Below are positions 8,915-17,628 of a stretch of 64,000 nt of DNA, piece after piece (position 1 is the stretch's first letter; each line of letters begins with the position of its first letter). The stretch lies in the NCBI GenBank assembly GCA_041393415.1, contig JAWKKE010000006.1:74321-138320 (forward strand). Direction: 5' to 3'. The position numbers were made by a program, and so were the translations under genes. The DNA comes from Thermoleophilia bacterium (lineage in GTDB: Bacteria; Actinomycetota; Thermoleophilia; UBA2241). The notes below the pieces were generated by a model. It was given only the letters and a program-made list of their open reading frames with translations. It did not search any database and was not told the DNA's origin.

Positions 8915-9817
8915 GTGGACGTAACCCTCGTCGTCGTTCCCTACGACCTCGGCCGCGCCGAAGTGGGTAGCGGCCGCGGTCCACGCGCCTACCTCGAGTG
9001 TGGCGCCGTCGACGCGCTCCGACTCTGCAGTCACGACGTTCAGATCGCGCACGCGGAGCGCCGCCACGAGTTCCGCACCGAACTCGATGCAGTCCTCGAC
9101 GTCAACACCTCCGTCGCCGCCCACGTCGCCGCGGCAGTGCATGCCGGACGCCTGCCGATCGTCCTGGCCGGCAACTGCAACGCCGCGCTTGGCGTTCGGG
9201 CCGGCCTGCTCACCGGCAAGCCATACCCGTTGGGCGGGCTTCCAGCGCTCGCCTGGTTCGACGCTCATGGCGACTTCAACACCCCGGAGATCTCGCGCAG
9301 CGGCTACCTCGACGGAATGCCGCTCGCCATGCTCACCAACCGCGCCCACCCTCAGGCGTGGACATCCCTAGGCGGGTGGCCGCTGCCCGAGCGACTCGCT
9401 CTGCACGTGGGCGCGCGCGATGTCGACCCCGCCGAAGAGGTATCTCTGCAGACCTCGACCGTCCTCACAGTCGACGCGGCCCAGATCGCCCGCGCCGGCA
9501 TCGGCCCCGCACTCGTGCCGGCCCTCGATGAACTGGCTCTGCGTGCAAACGACCAGACCGCGGATCTTCCGCCGCTTCATCTGCACGTCGACATCGATGT
9601 GCTCGACCCGGCCGTAGCTCCCAGCGTCATGTTCCCGGCGCCAGGCGGACTGACCCTTGCAGATCTCCTCAGCGCGATCGACATGATTGGCGCTCGCTTC
9701 CGACTAGAAGCACTCTCACTGGCCTCCTTCTTGCCGGGAGGCGCGGGCGACGGCACCACCTGCGCGGCGGGCACGGCAATCATGGCCACCGTGGCGAGCA
9801 TCGCCGCAGCCTCGTAG
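8915..9817 (+). CDS. Arginase/agmatinase/formiminoglutamase family protein with altered metal site
   Basis: Ureohydrolase-fold protein of 300 residues. The second and third manganese motifs are intact: WFDAHGDFNTPE and HVDIDVLDP. The first motif, normally GGDHS, reads AGNCNAALG, so the usual His ligand aligns with Cys. GNC variants occur in a subgroup of arginase-like proteins whose substrates are poorly known, so I do not assign arginase or agmatinase. Start GTG at 8915. It follows pheA by 52 bases and may be cotranscribed, although no pathway link is evident. The C-terminal LASFLPGGAGDGTTCAAG resembles the substrate-loop end of the family. Confidence 0.85.
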   Translation: MDVTLVVVPYDLGRAEVGSGRGPRAYLECGAVDALRLCSHDVQIAHAERRHEFRTELDAVLDVNTSVAAHVAAAVHAGRLPIVLAGNCNAALGVRAGLLTGKPYPLGGLPALAWFDAHGDFNTPEISRSGYLDGMPLAMLTNRAHPQAWTSLGGWPLPERLALHVGARDVDPAEEVSLQTSTVLTVDAAQIARAGIGPALVPALDELALRANDQTADLPPLHLHVDIDVLDPAVAPSVMFPAPGGLTLADLLSAIDMIGARFRLEALSLASFLPGGAGDGTTCAAGTAIMATVASIAAAS

Positions 9818-9825
9818 CACTGCCT

Positions 9826-11121
9826 CTAGTGATACACGTAGAGGCGCTCGCCGATCGCCGTGCGTGTGTAGACCCAGTCGGCGACCCACATCGGCTCACG
9901 CACGCATCCATGACTGGCAGGGTATGGCGGGACCGGGGCGTAGCCGTGAATCGCGAAGTTGCCGTAGAACCCCATGGTCCGGAAGAGAATGCCGCCGTAC
10001 CCTGAGGTCGTGTAAGGGTGCTTCTGCTGAATGCGGAAGCTGCCCTCCGGCGTGTTTCCGGTGGCACCGGTAGAGACCGCGATCAGTCCGCGGACAGCCC
10101 CGCCGCGCACCACCATGAGAATCTGGCGGCGCTTGTCGACCTCGAGATGATCGTACGGCTGCGCATAGCGAGGCTTGACGGCCTTGACAGCAGCGAGCTT
10201 GCGCCAATCGTCGTTATCGAACACGTATGTGCGCGGTAGCCCGTACGCCTTCTGGAAAGCCACCACGGCGTCGGCACAAGCGGCCGTGAGCGTGGTGCCG
10301 ACAGACGGCACGCGTATCTTCAGTTGTTTCAGCGCGCTCATGACGCCGCGCACGTGTTCGCCGCGCGATCCAACCGCGAGTCGTCGCGTCTTGGCACGCA
10401 GGGTCTTGCCGATGGAACGGCCACGGAGACCATCGGCCGAACTCACGACCGTGCGCACCTCGAACGTGCCGATCCCGCGCATGGGCAGATCGAACGTGGC
10501 CGCCCCATTGCGCACTCGCTTCTTGGCGCGGTAGACGACCTTCTTCTCATGCGTCAGCGTGACCGTCAGCGTGCCGCTGAAGGACGCCGGACGGACCGTA
10601 ACGCGGAACGGCAGCTTGAGAAACGGAATCGCTGTGCCGTACGAGAACGATACGCGCGGCTTGACGGCGAGCTCCCGCGGCGCACTCGCCGTGCCGTTCG
10701 ACTGCAGACGCGCAACGACTTCGCCGCCGCGCTCGGCGGTGAAGACCGCCTCGAAGCGGCCCTCACCGTCGACGCTGGCGCTGGCGACGTCGACGCCGCC
10801 CAGCGCCACGATCACGGTCTCGCCCGGCAGCGCCGGTGTTACCTTGCCGGAGACCGTGACGTCCTCCCCGTAGCGCGCCACAGCCGGCGACAGCGTGCAA
10901 CTGACACCGACCGTCGGCGTAGGTTCCGCGGAGGGCGACGCCAACGGCTCCGGCTGAACCGATGCGCCTGCTGGAGAAGGCAGCGGCGAAGCGGCGAGCA
11001 CATCGGCCGGAACCACCAGCGCGGCCAATGCCGGCAGGGTCGCAGCCAGCAGAATCAAGGCGCACGTGAGCAGCGCGAAACGCGTGCCGCGCGCTGCGCG
11101 TTGAGTGCTCGTAGTCCTCAT
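9826..11121 (-). CDS. L,D-transpeptidase (YkuD) with Ig-like and peptidoglycan-binding domains, exported
   Basis: Cell-wall crosslinking enzyme. A basic N-terminus and hydrophobic stretch (about residues 14-40, ending near VVPADVLA) act as signal peptide or anchor. A Ser/Pro linker precedes two beta-rich modules, then a peptidoglycan-binding domain (VGSRGEHVRGVMSALKQL to VFDNDDWRKLAA). The C-terminal YkuD domain has the catalytic SHGCVR motif preceded by GFYGNFAIHGYAP. I chose ATG 11119-11121, preceded by GGGGGAGGGG, over an upstream ATG lacking a ribosome site. It converges on the arginase-like gene with only eight bases between, so transcripts must overlap. Confidence 0.92.
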   Translation of the reverse strand: MRTTSTQRAARGTRFALLTCALILLAATLPALAALVVPADVLAASPLPSPAGASVQPEPLASPSAEPTPTVGVSCTLSPAVARYGEDVTVSGKVTPALPGETVIVALGGVDVASASVDGEGRFEAVFTAERGGEVVARLQSNGTASAPRELAVKPRVSFSYGTAIPFLKLPFRVTVRPASFSGTLTVTLTHEKKVVYRAKKRVRNGAATFDLPMRGIGTFEVRTVVSSADGLRGRSIGKTLRAKTRRLAVGSRGEHVRGVMSALKQLKIRVPSVGTTLTAACADAVVAFQKAYGLPRTYVFDNDDWRKLAAVKAVKPRYAQPYDHLEVDKRRQILMVVRGGAVRGLIAVSTGATGNTPEGSFRIQQKHPYTTSGYGGILFRTMGFYGNFAIHGYAPVPPYPASHGCVREPMWVADWVYTRTAIGERLYVYH

Positions 11122-11241
11122 CTCTCGCCCCTCCCCCGCTACTCCGCCTCGTGACTCAGGACGCGAGCCTAGCATGCGGCCGCGCCACCCGTCGAGGATC
11201 ACGCGCAGCGTCTGACGCCGCTCGCGGCAGCGTTCGCCAAC

Positions 11242-12432
11242 CTATCCGCATGACCCGCCTGGGAAAGGCGCCCCGCTGTCGAGTAGGCCGGTACCGACGG
11301 CGACGATCAGGCCGGCGGCGAGACCACAGCGTGGCGCAACCGAGCCAAGGTCGATGTACTCGTCGGGTGAGTGATCGTCGCCGCCCACCGGCCCCAGTCC
11401 GTCGATCGTCGGGATGCCGGCTTCCGCCGTCCAGCAGCCGTCGCTCATGCCGCCCGTCGTCTGCCCGGCGAGAGCGAGCCCCAAAGCGTCACCGATGACG
11501 ACCGTCGCCTGTGCCAGGCGACGCACGGCAGACGTGGGCTCAATCCCCGGCCAACTGCCGATCACATCAAGATCGCAGTGCAGACCATCGTATGTGCCGA
11601 AGTGGCGCATCTCGTGGAACACCCACTCGAGATCAGCGGCACACATGGCGCGCACGTCGAACACCGCCGCAGCCTCAGCAGGGACGACGTTGGGGATGGA
11701 TCCGCCGGTGATGGTGCCCGCAGTCACCGTGAGACCCGGACGCCGGCGCGAGAGGGCGCTGCAGCGCAGAATCTCCCGACTGAGCCCGAGGACGGCGCTT
11801 CGCCCGCGCTCGGGCTCGGTGCCGGCGTGCGCCGAGCGTCCCTGGACTTTGAGGCGCACCCAAGCCCCTGTCTTGCGACCCTGGACGAAATCGCCGTTCT
11901 CCCGGCCACACTCAAAGACCAAGACGGCCGTGGCGTCGTCGAGACGATCGATGATGGCAAAGGGCACCTTGCGCGTCTCCTCATCGGGGACACTCACGAA
12001 CTCGACAGTGGGCAGGGCGATGCCCTCGGCAGCCAGCGCCTCGAGCGTCGCCAGCGCCACGAGCAAGCCGCCCTTCATGTCGGCGGTTCCCGGCCCGTAA
12101 GCCCTGGAGCCTTCAACCGTGAGCGGGCGCGCCCTGCCGGTCCCCGCGGGGAAGACGGTGTCATGGTGACCGAGCAGGATGACGCGGCCCGGCAGGCTGC
12201 CGGCCAACGTCGCGTGCACAAAGAGCCCAGGCTTGTGCGCCGGCATGTCTACGTCCATGCCACAGTTCCGCGCCCAGCCGGCAAGTATCTCCGCAACGGC
12301 ATCGCGGCCCGAAAGCTCGTCCGGCCCGGAATCGATCGCCACCAGACGAGCGAGACGCTCGACGTACGCACCGCTCCGCGCCGCACAGTAGTCGGCGACG
12401 GAGCGCGCGACCTGGTCAGCCTGCGCGGCCAT
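11242..12432 (-). CDS. M20 family metallopeptidase (carboxypeptidase G2-like)
   Basis: Zinc-dependent exopeptidase/deacylase of 396 residues. Visible metal and catalytic motifs are GHHDTVFPAGTGR, YGPGTADMKGG, the catalytic-Glu PDEETRK and the late His segment DDHSPDEYIDL. The dimerisation domain sits in the middle (RKTGAWVRLKVQGRSAHAG). ATG 12430-12432 is preceded by GGAG at correct spacing. Family members cleave C-terminal glutamate or acyl-amino acids; the substrate here is not predictable. A possible 58-codon reading frame overlaps its start by 17 bases. Confidence 0.9.
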   Translation of the reverse strand: MAAQADQVARSVADYCAARSGAYVERLARLVAIDSGPDELSGRDAVAEILAGWARNCGMDVDMPAHKPGLFVHATLAGSLPGRVILLGHHDTVFPAGTGRARPLTVEGSRAYGPGTADMKGGLLVALATLEALAAEGIALPTVEFVSVPDEETRKVPFAIIDRLDDATAVLVFECGRENGDFVQGRKTGAWVRLKVQGRSAHAGTEPERGRSAVLGLSREILRCSALSRRRPGLTVTAGTITGGSIPNVVPAEAAAVFDVRAMCAADLEWVFHEMRHFGTYDGLHCDLDVIGSWPGIEPTSAVRRLAQATVVIGDALGLALAGQTTGGMSDGCWTAEAGIPTIDGLGPVGGDDHSPDEYIDLGSVAPRCGLAAGLIVAVGTGLLDSGAPFPGGSCG

Positions 12433-12592
12433 TGAGGCTCCAATCGTCCACCCCGACGACGCTCGAGACAACGCGTGGCGAACCGGACTTCTCCGAGGTG
12501 AGCACCGCGCAGAGCGCCCGCTCCCCCACCTCGCACAGCGCGTACAGCGCCAGCCCGCGCATGTCCCTCAGCTCCGTCAGTTCGGCCCTCAT
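12416..12592 (-). CDS. Possible small hypothetical protein upstream of the M20 peptidase
   Basis: A 58-codon frame from ATG 12590-12592 overlaps the start of the M20 gene by 17 bases. The predicted peptide (MRAELTELRD..., with GLALYALCEVGERALCAVLT) is not as arginine-swamped as typical shadow frames here and could be a small regulator or leader. The ribosome site is weak and I recognise no family. It occupies most of the otherwise empty divergent gap between the peptidase and serS. Confidence 0.3.
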   Translation of the reverse strand: MRAELTELRDMRGLALYALCEVGERALCAVLTSEKSGSPRVVSSVVGVDDWSLNGRAG

Positions 12593-12719
12593 ACTGATGA
12601 TGCATGCTACCGAACGCGTCAGCAGGGTGTCACGAAGTGGACGCTGCAAGCAGCCGAGCGCGGCCGGCACGGACGTACGATACGATTGTCTTTCAAGGCC
12701 ACGACTCGGAGGATGAACA

Positions 12720-13979
12720 ATGCTCGACGTGAAGATGCTGCGCTCGAACCCGGACGTCGTGCGCAGGTCACTCGAGCGCCGCGGTGCGTCTGCGGACTCT
12801 CTGGAGCACTTCCTCGTCGCCGACGAACGGCGGCGCAAGCTCCTTACCGAGGTCGAGGCCATGCGCGCCCAGCGCAAAGTGGCAAGCGACGAGATCGCCG
12901 TCGTCAAGAAAGCCGGCGGCGACGCCGCCGAGGCGATCGCCGCCATGCGTACCCTTGGCGATCGCATCAAGGAACTCGACGCCGAGCTCGCGGAACTCGA
13001 TGAGACCCTCCGCTCCGTGCTGCTCGAGATCCCCAATCTCGTTCTCGACGACGTACCGGACGGCGGCGCCGCCGACGCCGTCGTCATCCGTCAAGTTGGC
13101 GAACCGCCGCTCTTGCCGTTTGCCGCCCGCGACCATCTCGATCTGGGTACCGCCCTCGACGTCATCGACATGGAGCGTGCGGCCAAGGTCAGCGGCTCGC
13201 GCTTCGCCTACCTCAAGGGCGACCTCGTGCGCCTGCAGTTCGCGCTCGTCGACTTGGCTCTCGAGGTCACTGCGGCTGGCGGCTACCGCCCCGTCGTGCC
13301 GCCCGTCCTTGTTCGCGAAGAAGCGATGTTCGGCACCGGCTTCTTCCCCACCGACCGCGCGCAGGTCTACGAGACCACGGACGGCGACTGCCTCGTCGGC
13401 ACCAGCGAGGTGCCCCTCGCCGCCATGCACATGGACGAGTTCCTCGACGAGGCCGATCTTCCGGTGCGCTACGCCGGCTACTCCACCTGCTTCCGCCGCG
13501 AGGCCGGCGCCGCCGGGCGCGATACTCGCGGCATCATGCGCGTGCACCAATTCGACAAGGTCGAGATGTTCACGTTCTGCACCCCAGAGCAGTCTGCCGA
13601 CGAGCACCGGCGCATCCTCGCCACCGAGGAGGCCATCCTCGCCGCCCTCGAACTCCCCTACCGCGTCGTCAACATCGCCGCCGGCGACCTTGGCGCCCCG
13701 GCGGCACAGAAGTTCGACTGCGAGGCGTGGCTACCCGGACAGGAGCAGTACCGCGAGGTCACGAGCTGCTCCAACTGCACCGACTACCAGGCGCGACGCC
13801 TCAACTGCCGTTTTCGCACCGAGAAGGGACCACGCTTCGTGCACACCCTCAACGGAACGGCGGTGGCCGTCGGACGCACGCTCATCGCCATCATGGAGAA
13901 TTACCAGCAGGAAGACGGCAGCATCGTCGTGCCCCAGGCGCTACGCAGCCGTCTCGGCAAGGACACCCTCGGGGCGTAG
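12720..13979 (+). CDS. serS: Seryl-tRNA synthetase
   Basis: Charges all serine tRNAs. The 419-residue protein has the N-terminal coiled-coil tRNA-binding arm (residues about 1-110, with LLTEVEAMRAQRKVASDEI) and the class II catalytic core. The core shows TSEVPLAAMH, motif 2 FRREAGAAGRDTRGIMRVHQ, the serine-pocket region REVTSCSNCTDYQARR and motif 3 NGTAVAVGRTLIAIMENYQ. Start ATG 12720 follows a GGAGG-type site. It is followed 25 bases downstream by tRNA-Ser(UGA), one of its own substrates, and three other serine tRNAs lie within the next 39 kb. Confidence 0.97.
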   Translation: MLDVKMLRSNPDVVRRSLERRGASADSLEHFLVADERRRKLLTEVEAMRAQRKVASDEIAVVKKAGGDAAEAIAAMRTLGDRIKELDAELAELDETLRSVLLEIPNLVLDDVPDGGAADAVVIRQVGEPPLLPFAARDHLDLGTALDVIDMERAAKVSGSRFAYLKGDLVRLQFALVDLALEVTAAGGYRPVVPPVLVREEAMFGTGFFPTDRAQVYETTDGDCLVGTSEVPLAAMHMDEFLDEADLPVRYAGYSTCFRREAGAAGRDTRGIMRVHQFDKVEMFTFCTPEQSADEHRRILATEEAILAALELPYRVVNIAAGDLGAPAAQKFDCEAWLPGQEQYREVTSCSNCTDYQARRLNCRFRTEKGPRFVHTLNGTAVAVGRTLIAIMENYQQEDGSIVVPQALRSRLGKDTLGA

Positions 13980-14004
13980 TAGACTGCTCACGGAACCACC
14001 ACCC

Positions 14005-14094
14005 GGAGGGGTGGCAGAGCGGCTCATTGCACCAGTCTTGAAAACTGGCGACGGCGCAAGTCGTCCGTGGGTTCGAATCCCACCCCCTCCGCCA
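14005..14094 (+). tRNA. tRNA-Ser (anticodon UGA)
   Basis: Acceptor stem GGAGGGG/CCCCTCC, anticodon stem CCAGT/ACTGG around loop CTTGAAA (TGA), long variable arm of about 20 bases, T-loop GGTTCGAATCC and encoded CCA at 14092-14094. Directly downstream of serS and possibly on the same transcript. Confidence 0.96.
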
Positions 14095-14227
14095 GTCTTC
14101 AGCAGTCCACCACCGGGTTGCTCACCGTAATCTGGCGGAGTCAGACACCGCCACACCAGCATCTACGGTCTCCGTAGCATAATTGACTGTATGGGCATGA
14201 TGGTCCACGCAGGGACGACGGACGAAG

Positions 14228-14980
14228 ATGGCGACTACTGCTGAGTACACCGTCTCGGCCACCGAGGTCGCGAGAAGGCTCACCGCGTTCACAACGCTGA
14301 TCTGCAGCTTCCTCCTGACCGCAGCGGTATCAACAATCGATCTCGCGGCGGGTCACGTGTGGTTGTGGGTGACATCCCTGTTCGCCGGCGCTGCGCTTCT
14401 TCTGCTGCTCCGACGACTTTTCGCCAGGTCCCTCAGCCGCATGTCGAAGGTGGTGCTCCTGCTCACGGACACGCAGCTCGTGCGTGTCGATGGAGGATCG
14501 CGTGATGACTTCGCCCTCAACGAAGTCGTGACGCTGCGGACGAAGCGCACCGTCAAGGAGAACATTCGGGAGATCAGAGTCGGAATGCGCGCCGGAAGGA
14601 GCTTGTACGTCAACGCTCTTCAGGATTTCGAAGGGTTCGCTGAAGCACTGCGAGACGGAACCAGCGGTGCCCAGATGACCGAGATGCGGGAGTCGATCGA
14701 CTTCGACCATCCGCTGTTCTACGCGGTCTTCGGAGTCGTCGTGGGCCTGGCGTTCACGACCATCCCAAGGCTGCTCGTGAACGTGTCCGATGCCGGCTAT
14801 CGCTTCTTCTGTTACGGCTTTGCGGTCTTCCTTGTGGCGATGGGCGTGTACTGGTGGTTCGGCGCACCCATCTCCGGGCGCTACGGAAGACGCACAAGGG
14901 GAGTCGACTACTCGGTCTCGAGCCTGATGGTAGTTGCGGGGCTGGGTGTGGCGCTTCTGGCGCTGTTGTACCTGGGCTAG
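14228..14980 (+). CDS. Polytopic membrane protein with cytoplasmic PH-like middle, unknown function
   Basis: The 250-residue protein has two N-terminal membrane helices (about residues 18-40 and 43-65). A soluble middle part has LLLTDTQLVRVDGG, TLRTKRTVKENIREIRVGM and SLYVNALQDFEGFAEAL, a pattern like bacterial PH domains. Three more helices follow near residues 158-250. No family name is secure. It stands alone between tRNA-Ser and the CoA-ligase gene, which faces it. Start ATG 14228 was chosen as the first credible start. Confidence 0.75.
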   Translation: MATTAEYTVSATEVARRLTAFTTLICSFLLTAAVSTIDLAAGHVWLWVTSLFAGAALLLLLRRLFARSLSRMSKVVLLLTDTQLVRVDGGSRDDFALNEVVTLRTKRTVKENIREIRVGMRAGRSLYVNALQDFEGFAEALRDGTSGAQMTEMRESIDFDHPLFYAVFGVVVGLAFTTIPRLLVNVSDAGYRFFCYGFAVFLVAMGVYWWFGAPISGRYGRRTRGVDYSVSSLMVVAGLGVALLALLYLG

Positions 14981-15076
14981 CGGAGCTTCCCAAGCCTCCA
15001 CCGGGGCTTGGTGTTCGAACCTTGTCTCACCAGCGCCGCTACGCACTTCGAGTCAGACCGTCGGGCTTCCCAGGCT

Positions 15077-16822
15077 CTACTCCTCACGGTTGCCCGCGTC
15101 GTTGTCGCGGATCGCCGCACGGCGGATCTTCCCGTTCACGGTCTTGGGCAGCGCGTCGACGAAGTCGACCACTCGCGGGTACTTGTACGGCGCCGTCCGA
15201 TGCTTGACCCAGTCCTGTAACTCCTTGACGAGCACGCTGCCTGGCTCGTATCCGTCATTGAGGACGATCGTCGCTTTGACCGCCTTGCCGCGAAGCGGAT
15301 CGGGAACGCCGGTGACGGCACACTCACGGACGGCGTCGTGCTCGAGGAGAACGCTCTCAACCTCAAACGGTCCGATCCGGTAGCCGGACGACTTAATGAG
15401 GTCGTCGTTGCGGCCGACGTACCAGAAGTAGCCGTCTTCGTCGGCCCAAGCGATGTCGCCGGTGTGATACCAACCGTCGTGCATCACCTCGGCCGTCTTC
15501 TCCGGGGCGCGATAGTAGGCGAGTAGAACCCCGCAAGGGCGCGGATCGATCTCAAGGACGATCTCGCCGGTCTGGCCAGGCGCACACTGCTCGCCGTTCT
15601 CGTCCTGGATCTCCACGTGGTACTGCGGCGACGGCTTGCCCATCGAGCCGGGCTTCGGCACCATTCCCAGCGTGTTGAACACCGTCAACGGCGTCTCCGT
15701 TTGGCCAAAGCCCTCCACGAGCTCCAGGCCGGTGCGCTCGTGCCAGCCCTCGAAGAGATCGGGATTGAGCGCTTCGCCGGCCGTCGTGCAGTAGGTCAAC
15801 GACGAGAGGTCGATACTCGCATCGGTCGCCTCGAGCATGAAGCGATACATCGTCGGCGGCGCGCAGAGCGTCGTGATCTCGTACTTCTCGATCAGTTCCA
15901 GGATCTCCCGAGCCTGAAAGCGGTCGAAGTCGTACGTGAAGACAGCTGCTTCCATGAGCCACTGGCCGTACAGCTTGCCCCAGACGCTCTTCGCCCAGCC
16001 CGTGTCGGCGATCGTCAGATGGAGCCCGCCGTCGCTCTGCACGTTGTGCCAGAACTTGGCGGTCGGGATGTGCGCCAGCGTGTAGGCGCTGTCGTGCATC
16101 ACCATCTTAGGATTGCCGGCCGTCCCGGAGGAGAAGTAGAGCAGGAGCGGGTCGGCAGCCATGGTCGGCACCCGCTCGAACTCCTCAGAGGATGCGCGAA
16201 CGCCCGTGTTGAAGTCCAGCCAGCCTTCCCGTTCTGCAGGCGCGGCGCAGATGCCCTCCGGGCCACTGAGCGCCGCACCGACCCTCGCGCCGGCGGTGCC
16301 GGCGAGCGTGCCGCCGCCGGCACCGTTCAGGATCATCTTGATCTCGAGCGACGGACAGTTGGGCTGCACAGCGTCGACCACTGCCGCAATCTCACCGACA
16401 TTCGTACACACGATGGCCTTGGCCGACGACGAGGCCACGCGGTACGTGAGGTCGTGCTCCTTGAGCATGAAGGTGGCCGGCAAGAGGATGGCCCCGAGCT
16501 TGTGCAGGGCGATGGCAATGAACCAGAACTGGTAGTGGCGACGAGAGATGACCATCACCACGTCGCCCTTGCCGATGCCGGCCGACGCCAGGTAGTTGGC
16601 CGCTTTGTCCGACCAGCGCTTCATGTCGGCAAACGTGAAGATGTGCTCCTCACCCTCCGGGTTGCACCAGACCATCGCGCGTCGATCGGGATCTTCACAC
16701 GCGATGTCGTCTACGACGTCGTAGGCGAAGTTGTAGTCCTCGGGGTGGCGGACACCGAAGCTCGTCAGCACGCCGGCGTCGTCGTACGTCTCGTTGACGT
16801 ATCTGAGGTTGATCTGCCGCAT
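15077..16822 (-). CDS. AMP-forming acyl-CoA synthetase (acetyl/medium-chain CoA ligase type), left copy
   Basis: ANL-superfamily enzyme making acyl-CoA from an acid, ATP and CoA. The 581 residues include the P-loop LYFSSGTAGNPKMVMHDS, the adenine motif region TTAGEALNPDLFEGW, GFGQTETPLTVFN, the hinge YHTGDIAWADEDGYFWYVG, RNDDLIKSSGYRIGPFEVES and the catalytic lysine in PKTVNGKIRRAAIR. It is clearly paralogous to the ligase at 21746-23419. It is the second gene of a minus-strand pair with an HTH-cupin regulator 15 bases upstream. Proximity to a 2-oxoacid:ferredoxin oxidoreductase suggests a role with organic or aryl acids; the substrate is not readable from sequence. Confidence 0.92.
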   Translation of the reverse strand: MRQINLRYVNETYDDAGVLTSFGVRHPEDYNFAYDVVDDIACEDPDRRAMVWCNPEGEEHIFTFADMKRWSDKAANYLASAGIGKGDVVMVISRRHYQFWFIAIALHKLGAILLPATFMLKEHDLTYRVASSSAKAIVCTNVGEIAAVVDAVQPNCPSLEIKMILNGAGGGTLAGTAGARVGAALSGPEGICAAPAEREGWLDFNTGVRASSEEFERVPTMAADPLLLYFSSGTAGNPKMVMHDSAYTLAHIPTAKFWHNVQSDGGLHLTIADTGWAKSVWGKLYGQWLMEAAVFTYDFDRFQAREILELIEKYEITTLCAPPTMYRFMLEATDASIDLSSLTYCTTAGEALNPDLFEGWHERTGLELVEGFGQTETPLTVFNTLGMVPKPGSMGKPSPQYHVEIQDENGEQCAPGQTGEIVLEIDPRPCGVLLAYYRAPEKTAEVMHDGWYHTGDIAWADEDGYFWYVGRNDDLIKSSGYRIGPFEVESVLLEHDAVRECAVTGVPDPLRGKAVKATIVLNDGYEPGSVLVKELQDWVKHRTAPYKYPRVVDFVDALPKTVNGKIRRAAIRDNDAGNREE

Positions 16823-16837
16823 CTGAACCCTCGTCTC

Positions 16838-17422
16838 CTAGAGAATCTCTGCGTCGTGGCTCTTGAGGACGATCGCGAGGAACGTGCATGCTTCTCCGCC
16901 GGTGGCAATCATGCCGTGTCCGCGTCCCGCGTCGTAGTACAGCGTGTCGCCGGCCCCAACCTCCTCAATGTGATTCTCATGCGCGAACCGCAGACGTCCA
17001 CTCAGCACGAAGTCGAGTTCCTGACCTTCGTGCCGCGAGAGGTGAATGGGCTCGTTCTGCTCTTCTTCGCGGTACGGCGCCGTGACGATGAACGGTTCGC
17101 AAAGCATGTGCTTGAAGGTCGGCGCGAGATGTTGATACTCAAAACCCTCGCGCCGCTTGAGAGACAGCCCCTTGCCGGCCCGAACCAATGAGTAGTGAGA
17201 CAGGTGCGGCGCCTCGCCGGTCAGCAGATCGATGATGTCGACGCCCAGCTTCTCCGCACACCTGTGGAGGAACGTGAAGGAGAGATCCTGTCCGCCGCTC
17301 TCCATGCCGGCGTACTCCGCTACAGTGCACCCGGTCGCATCCGCCATCTCCTGCATTGTGAGATCGGCGTCCTCGCGCAGCGCGCGAATGCGATTCGCGA
17401 CCTCGGCGATCTTCGGTTCCAT
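16838..17422 (-). CDS. XRE-type HTH regulator with C-terminal cupin domain, left copy
   Basis: Transcription regulator of 194 residues. Residues 5-65 form an XRE helix-turn-helix (RIRALREDADLTMQEMADAT, VAEYAGMESGGQD). The C-terminus is a cupin sensor (HEGQELDFVLSGRLRFAHEN, DTLYYDAGRGHGMIA). Start ATG 17420-17422 follows GGGGGAGGAG. It is paralogous to the regulator at 21175-21726, sharing the RAGKGL and SRHEGQEL-type segments. Its neighbour downstream is a CoA ligase, so the cupin probably senses an acid or acyl metabolite; this is inference. Confidence 0.9.
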   Translation of the reverse strand: MEPKIAEVANRIRALREDADLTMQEMADATGCTVAEYAGMESGGQDLSFTFLHRCAEKLGVDIIDLLTGEAPHLSHYSLVRAGKGLSLKRREGFEYQHLAPTFKHMLCEPFIVTAPYREEEQNEPIHLSRHEGQELDFVLSGRLRFAHENHIEEVGAGDTLYYDAGRGHGMIATGGEACTFLAIVLKSHDAEIL

Positions 17423-17469
17423 GCGCAACACTCCTCCCCCGGGCTGGAGGCACGCCCCCGTCCGATCCC

Positions 17470-17498
17470 TTACACTAAGAACACCGGGACCGTATTCT
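17470..17498 (+). promoter_or_regulatory. Candidate sigma-A-type promoter for the 2-oxoacid oxidoreductase operon
   Basis: TTACAC (17470-17475), 17 bases, TATTCT (17493-17498), pointing to the ATPase gene that starts at 17629. It lies in the divergent gap shared with the HTH-cupin gene, a sensible site for regulation. Assigned by eye only. Confidence 0.4.
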
Positions 17499-17628
17499 AG
17501 TCCTCCTGTCCACGGTTTCGTAGGCTCCAGGACGCGTGCGAGGACCGGTCGTGCATCGGCCATTCTGGTCGCACACGCGTCCCGCGGAAGCGACCGGCCG
17601 ACGAGGCGCCCACATCAGGAGCTGGTCT

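Noticed and set aside
13941..14162. Minus-strand frame with a GGIRTHGRLAPSP-type peptide
   Set aside because: This is the antisense of tRNA-Ser(UGA), a well-known false protein.
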